Shown in pieces: positions 61,801 through 64,000 of a stretch of DNA of 64,000 nucleotides. The first letter of the stretch is position 1; every line of letters starts with the position of its first letter. The notes beneath the pieces were generated by a model. That model was not told where the DNA came from. It worked only from the letters and a program-made list of their open reading frames with translations, and ran no database searches. Origin of the DNA: Litomosoides sigmodontis (Eukaryota > Nematoda > Chromadorea > Rhabditida > Onchocercidae); NCBI GenBank assembly GCA_963070105.1, contig OY718808.1:8109398-8173397 (forward strand). Direction: 5' to 3'. Position numbers and translations under genes: made by a program.

Positions 61801-64000
61801 TCTTCGGAGTGGTCTCTTCGGTGACTTTGCCTTCATCAGCAATCTTCTCTACCGGAGAAACTGCTTCTTTCGGCTTTGCCTTCTTTTGTTTCTTCTCAAC
61901 TTCCAGAGCCTTCTCCGGTTCCGGAACTGCCTTCGGAGTGGTCTCTTCAGTGACTTTGCCTTCATCAGGAATCTTTTGCGTAGGCACAACTGCTTCTTTT
62001 GGCTCCTTCTTTGCCTTCTTTTGTTTTTTCTCAACTTCCAGAGCCTTCTCCGGTTCCGGAACTGCCTTCGGAGTGGTCTCTTCAGTGACTTTGCCTTCAT
62101 CAGGAATCTTCTGCGTAGGCACAACTGCTTCTTTTGGCTCCTTCTTTGCCTTCTTTTGTTTTTTCTCAACTTCCAGAGCCTTCTCCGGTTCCGGAACTGC
62201 CTTCGGAGTGGTCTCTTCAGTGACTTTGCCTTCGTCAGGAATCTTCTGCGTAGGCACAACTGCTTCTTTTGGCTCCTTCTTTGCCTTCTTTTGTTTCTTC
62301 TCAACTTCCAGAGCCTTTTCCGGTTCTGGAACTGCCTTCGGCGTGGTCTCTTCGGTGACTTTGCCTTCATCAGCAATCTTCTCTACCGGAGAAACTGCTT
62401 CTTTCGGCTTTGCCTTCTTTTGTTTCTTCTCAACTTCCAGAACCTTCTCCGGTTCCGGAACTGCCTTCGGAGTGGTCTCTTCAGTGACTTTGCCTTCATC
62501 GGCAATCTTCTCTACAGGAGAAACTGTTTCTTTCGGCTCCTTCTTTCCCTTCTTTTCTTTCTTTTCAACTTCCAGAGCCTTCTCCGGTTCTGGAGCTATC
62601 TTCGGAGTGGTCTCTTCGGTGACTTTGCCTTTATCGGCAATTTTCTCTACCGGAGAAACTGCTTCTTTCGGCTTTGCCTTCTTTTGTTTCTTCTCAACTT
62701 CCAGAGCCTTCTCCGGTTCCGGAACTGCCTTCGGAGTGGTCTCTTCAGTGACTTTGCCTTCATCAGGAATCTTCTGCGTAGGCACAACTGCTTCTTTTGG
62801 CTCCTTCTTTGCCTTCTTTTGTTTTTTCTCAACTTCCAGAGCCTTCTCCGGTTCTGGAACTGCCTTCGGAGTGGTCTCTTCAGTGACTTTGCCTTCGTCA
62901 GGAATCTTCTGCGTAGGCACAACTGCTTCTTTTGGCTCCTTCTTTGCCTTCTTTTGTTTCTTCTCAACTTCCAGAGCCTTTTCCGGTTCTGGAACTGCCT
63001 TCGGAGTGGTCTCTTCGGTGACTTTGCCTTCATCAGCAATCTTCTCTACCGGAGAAACTGCTTCTTTCGGCTTTGCCTTCTTTTGTTTCTTCTCAACTTC
63101 CAGAGCCTTCTCCGGTTCTGGAACTGCCTTCGGAGTGATCTCTTCGGTGACTTTGCCTTTATCGGCAATTTGCTCTGCAGGGGAAACTGTTTCTTTTGGC
63201 TCCTTCTTTGCCTTCTTTTCTTTCTTTTCAACTTCCAGAGCCTTCTCCGGTTCTGGAGCTATCTTCGGAGTGGTCTCTTCGGTGACTTTGCCTTTATCGG
63301 CAATTTTCTCTACCGGAGAAACTGCTTCTTTCGGCTTTGCCTTCTTTTGTTTCTTCTCAACTTCCAGAGCCTTCTCCGGTTCCGGAACTGCCTTCGGAGT
63401 GGTCTCTTCAGTGACTTTGCCTTCATCAGGAATCTTCTGCGTAGGCACAACTGCTTCTTTTGGCTCTTTCTTTGCCTTCTTTTGTTTCTTCTCAACTTCC
63501 AGAGCCTTCTCCGGTTCCGGAACTGCCTTCGGAGTGGTCTCTTCAGTGACTTTGCCTTCATCGGCAATCTTCTCTACAGGAGAAACTGTTTCTTTCGGCT
63601 CCTTCTTTGCCTTCTTTTCTTTCTTTTCAACTTCCAGAGCCTTCTCCGGTTCTGGAGCTATCTTCGGAGTGGTCTCTTCGGTGACTTTGCCTTTATCGGC
63701 AATTTTCTCTACCGGAGAAACTGCTTCTTTCGGCTTTGCCTTCTTTTGTTTCTTCTCAACTTCCAGAGCCTTCTCCGGTTCTGGAGCTGTCTTCGGAGTG
63801 GTCTCTTCAGTGACTTTGCCTTCATCGGCAATCTTCTCTACAGGAGAAACTGTTTCTTTTGGCTCCTTCTTTGCCTTCTTTTGTTTCTTTTCAACTTCCA
63901 GAGCCTTCTCCGGTTCTGGAGCTATCTTCGGAGTGGTCCCTTCGGTGACCTTGCCTTTATCGGCAATTTGCTCTGCAGGGGAAACTGTTTCTTTTGGCTC
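23301..64000 (-). CDS. ttn-1: Titin-like giant muscle protein, partial at 5' end
   Basis: A single minus-strand gene enters from the right edge and stops at TGA 23303-23301. I chain about 46 exons (listed in the segment entries) with matching phases, about 17.5 kb coding and 5,850 residues. The order is PEVK-like repeats, acidic/coiled-coil exons, two Ig3-FN3 cassettes, K/E-rich blocks, mixed FN3/Ig, FN3, charged linker, ten Ig domains. About 24 Ig and 8 FN3 domains fit an intracellular sarcomeric protein that spans I-band and A-band and acts as a molecular spring. PEVK-like and disordered K/E segments plus Ig/FN3 point to nematode TTN-1 rather than twitchin (no regular FN3-FN3-Ig super-repeat), UNC-89 or kettin. 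The link across the 11.45-kb intron is supported by phase 1 on both sides and by an Ig motif restored at the join (FTGKPNPDVEW). No kinase is present. An annotation may split this into two genes at that intron. Confidence 0.85.
31331..31379. repeat. (GA)n microsatellite in an intron
   Basis: About 24 GA units followed by an impure purine tract to about 31420, in the 966-nt intron between the charged-linker exon and the first tail Ig of the titin-like gene. Confidence 0.95.
32004..34665 (-). other. ttn-1: Ig, FN3 and charged linker replacing the kinase position
   Basis: Exons 34665-34592 and 34263-34141 finish the Ig begun before the large intron (GKPNPDVEWLDINGRP; VQGMYLLKVRNELGE). Exons 33739-33611 and 32951-32808 encode an FN3 (VAPSRPILEKLEFNSVNLKW; YGNTYRFRVRASIADIV) whose last strand is completed by exon 32162-32004 (EPSEES then ESFVVEN). 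That exon then gives a charged linker (EKLEKKEKEQVKDEKE ... YHDNDVLQFRCDLELK), 53 residues in all, and joins in phase 0 to the first tail Ig. In titin and twitchin relatives this is where the Ser/Thr kinase domain sits; none of its motifs is visible here. Confidence 0.8.
36621..36759. repeat. Degenerate AT-only tandem repeat
   Basis: Imperfect reiterations of a roughly 20-nt unit such as ATACTTTATTATATATTTTA. It lies within the large intron. Composition is almost pure A/T. Confidence 0.8.
38066..38088. repeat. (TTA)n short tandem repeat
   Basis: About seven TTA/ATT units in the large intron of the titin-like gene. Confidence 0.9.
39023..39061. repeat. Perfect 17-bp inverted repeat with 5-nt loop
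   Basis: The left arm AATATTAATCTTATTAA (39023-39039) and right arm TTAATAAGATTAATATT (39045-39061) are exact reverse complements around the loop AGTGA. It is within the 11.45-kb intron. It could form a hairpin in DNA or RNA; no known RNA family is recognised. Confidence 0.9.
40789..40849. repeat. (GT)n microsatellite in the large intron
   Basis: About 30 GT units with a single A interruption, roughly 0.8 kb upstream of the first candidate exon of the K+ channel gene. Confidence 0.95.
41558..41731 (+). CDS. Candidate 5' exons of the K+ channel gene
   Basis: The T1 exon at 42418 starts after an acceptor in phase 0, so coding sequence should exist upstream. A 24-nt micro-exon 41708-41731 has a good acceptor (ACATTGCAG) and donor (GTGAGC), is in phase 0 and encodes GRRQHDQR. 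Upstream, 41558-41617 begins with ATG (MKKSKFQEKCK...) and ends in phase 0 before GTAATAG, which would complete the reading frame to 467 residues. Another open stretch at about 42062-42220 (DFYSAVQQHKKRPALYRKPD) looks coding-like but does not join in phase. All of this is inference from splice sites. Confidence 0.35.
42418..44848 (+). CDS. Voltage-gated K+ channel subunit, Shab-related/KVS type
   Basis: Six exons, 42418-42579, 43000-43233, 43304-43477, 43647-44184, 44441-44494 and 44691-44848, join in phase to 439 residues. The N-terminal T1 domain (LRLNIGGTSYVLLIE...) carries the non-Shaker zinc motif HX5CX20CC (HRPPELC ... SIASCC). S1-S6 follow. The S4 sensor is intact, with Arg/Lys every third residue (VVRILRVLRVIRIIKLGR). 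The pore is WWCIVTMTTVGYGD, split by an intron after WW, giving a K+-selective filter. S6 reads GVLVLALPITIIVDNF, so the usual PxP gating bend is PIT. Kv channels set membrane excitability as tetramers. The C-terminus is very short (ends QERKK). The gene lies antisense inside an intron of the titin-like gene. The true N-terminus is upstream; see the separate candidate exons. The precise C. elegans counterpart is not assigned. Confidence 0.92.
45050..45055 (+). terminator. Polyadenylation signal AATAAA of the K+ channel gene
   Basis: AATAAA about 200 nt after the TAG of the channel gene, the first canonical hexamer downstream on this strand. Confidence 0.6.
45437..45459. repeat. (AT)n microsatellite
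   Basis: About 11 AT units between the K+ channel 3' end and the titin-like exon that borders the large intron. Confidence 0.9.
46117..47686 (-). other. ttn-1: Ig-FN3-Ig exons before the large intron
   Basis: Exons 47686-47408 (Ig: MPKIELDEAIVGVKVGEM ... NSGVYKLIVENACG), 47159-46860 (FN3: GAPSVPVGPLQVSDITNA ... YYFRVAAENALGTG), 46598-46372 and 46264-46117. The last two share an Ig (MDKPKIKKALEKETGRVGDK ... EGNYQ|VIVKNEAG). The final exon then starts a further Ig (KPKIIDADKYKEPQVFDKGE) that is completed on the other side of the 11.45-kb intron. The last exon ends in phase 1 at a GTTAGC donor. Confidence 0.85.
47844..50018 (-). other. ttn-1: Large exon: Ig-Ig-FN3-FN3, K/E-rich block, Ig
   Basis: One exon of 2,175 nt, phase 1 in and out. 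Domain order: Ig (LPHIKRGPQDYVVSKFDTTV, with SNDCAEYTA at the F strand), Ig (PPAIRLSRNVPNNKLKLHCC), FN3 (VPSKLLHLTAFNITSRSAML ... RWRNVGKCESKQHEFLAENL), a short divergent FN3 (SCLKVTLIKDSQNVLITWKK), about 250 residues of K/E-rich low-complexity sequence starting near DQKKEVKQPKVQEIPE, and an Ig (KDSVTVNYGTKGFELSTSI ... STAGLYRCTVRNKTEK). The K/E block resembles the one in exon 55740-53145 in composition. Such segments are predicted to be disordered and have been proposed as springs in C. elegans TTN-1. Confidence 0.85.
50130..51819 (-). other. ttn-1: FN3-FN3-Ig-Ig exons of the titin-like gene
   Basis: Exons 51819-51570, 51442-51294, 51151-51019, 50917-50760, 50608-50479 and 50405-50130, all in phase. 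The FN3 begun at the end of exon 52499-52311 (PSVTHPPTIDNVTDQ) continues in 51819-51570 (SCTLRWQKVTQDGGSP...TYEFKVEATNEAG). A second FN3 covers 51442-51294 plus 51151-51019. An Ig domain spans 50917-50760 and 50608-50479 (AARKPEIIKSIKDVSV; DGGLYRCEVVNEHG). Another Ig is carried by the single exon 50405-50130 (VSSFPEYVEIDEGEEIGFSC; DSGIYVCG). Ig domains in muscle giants fold as I-set modules that bear tension or bind filament partners. Confidence 0.85.
52311..57269 (-). other. ttn-1: Duplicated Ig-Ig-Ig-FN3 cassettes with K/E-rich block
   Basis: Exons 57269-56207, 56061-55901, 55740-53145, 52726-52566 and 52499-52311. Exon 57269-56207 begins with a basic linker and encodes three Ig domains (starts near FIQAPDKEIIAFHGD, VEDTPAEIVELLPRR and GAPVIEKQKPENVD). 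An FN3 is then split over 56061-55901 (DVSGVPSNLRLMDVSYDTV) and the start of the 2.6-kb exon (TTGDKTSYLIEDLD). After about 480 residues of K/E-rich, probably disordered sequence, the same exon encodes a second Ig triplet (FAVPPEQEILAFRND, VEDIPVEIIEKLPRK, GAPVLHAVETIATT). An FN3 split at the same place follows in 52726-52566 and 52499-52311. Exon boundaries and sequence match between the two copies, so the cassette arose by internal duplication. Confidence 0.85.
57383..59275 (-). other. ttn-1: Acidic and coiled-coil linker exons of the titin-like gene
   Basis: Three short exons, 59275-59079, 58728-58566 and 57435-57383, join in phase (1, 0, 1, 0) between the PEVK-like exon and the first Ig cassette. 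The first is acidic (SAGEEVATTDAVVDVL, then DELGSDILDVDVTLDALMEE). The second has heptad-like spacing of hydrophobics (SRLIEEAKMLELNAETEIL), suggesting a short coiled coil. The third is a 17-residue charged link (QKLEDVGKESRDIDM). Coiled-coil pieces are a described peculiarity of C. elegans TTN-1. The intron at 57436-58565 (1.1 kb) holds nothing recognisable. Confidence 0.7.
59458..64000 (-). repeat. ttn-1: PEVK-like tandem repeat exon of the titin-like gene
   Basis: One open exon reaching the window edge. From 64000 to about 60340 it is a tandem array of 135-nt or 129-nt units encoding 45 or 43 residues. Each unit contains GKVTEETTPKAVPEPEKALE followed by VEKKQKKAK(KE)PKEAV. Three unit types alternate, distinguished by their start: VPTQKIPDE, SPVEKIADE/K and SPAEQIADK. 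About 27 units are in view and the array continues beyond the edge. Copies are nearly identical, indicating recent homogenisation. P, E, V and K dominate, as in the elastic PEVK region of titins. The array decays at about 60340 (APAGKIADEKSTEKS) into unique sequence. The exon most likely ends at 59458 (phase 1 donor TTTG|GTTGG). Reading frame remains open in all minus-strand frames because unit lengths are multiples of three; only this frame is the gene. Confidence 0.9.

Noticed and set aside
60346..63567. Many Arg/Lys-rich minus-strand frames (KKPLRRQFRNRRRLWKL-like) and plus-strand Ser/Pro frames
   Set aside because: They are other frames of the 135/129-nt repeats, kept open because unit lengths are multiples of three.
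1..64000. tRNA, rRNA, spliced-leader, CRISPR or transposase genes
   Set aside because: Looked for on both strands by eye; no cloverleaf, SL-like motif, repeat-spacer array or transposase signature was recognised.

Overview
The window looks like nuclear DNA of a filarial-type (clade III) nematode. It is strongly AT-rich. Introns are short and mostly end in TTTCAG- or TTGCAG-like acceptors. It carries a worm-type giant titin (TTN-1-like) gene, a secreted cystatin of the kind filariae encode, BUB-3, a Tudor-domain protein and a Kv channel. No prokaryotic, organellar or viral features are visible. The species cannot be fixed from the sequence alone. Exon models below were built by hand from reading frames, GT/AG sites and intron phase. 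For all main genes except the Kv 5' end they close with consistent phases.

Layout. 1-8.9 kb is gene-poor, with a GT microsatellite and a frame-broken coding-like relic (about 3.9-6.5 kb). 8.9-9.8 kb (+) is a four-exon type-2 cystatin. 9.9-12.0 kb (-) is bub-3, convergent with the cystatin; the stop codons are 78 bp apart. 13.6-19.0 kb (+) is a 16-exon Tudor-domain protein with an RG/RS-rich tail. 20.2-21.7 kb (-) is a compact two-PDZ-domain protein. 23.3 kb to the right edge (-) is one giant muscle-protein gene that runs off the window. 41.6-44.8 kb (+) is a voltage-gated potassium channel gene lying entirely inside a single 11.45-kb intron of the giant gene, on the opposite strand.

The giant gene. 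About 46 exons and 17.5 kb of coding sequence (about 5,850 residues) can be chained in phase. From its N-terminal side the window holds: a PEVK-like array of about 27 repeats of 43-45 residues; short coiled-coil/acidic exons; two copies of an Ig-Ig-Ig-FN3 cassette separated by a long K/E-rich disordered block; further FN3 and Ig domains around a second K/E-rich block; the 11.45-kb intron holding the K+ channel; an Ig and an FN3; a 53-residue charged linker; and a tail of ten Ig domains ending at 23301. I count about 24 Ig and 8 FN3 domains. The Ser/Thr kinase that sits between the last FN3 and the C-terminal Ig domains in titin and twitchin relatives is not present. FN3, linker and Ig join in phase with no kinase-like sequence in the introns between them.

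The most notable observations are the missing kinase in a titin-family gene, the antisense K+ channel nested in its largest intron, the channel's S6 'PIT' motif (a hallmark of modulatory Kv subunits), a non-canonical last acceptor in bub-3, and a local duplication around a micro-exon in the Tudor gene.
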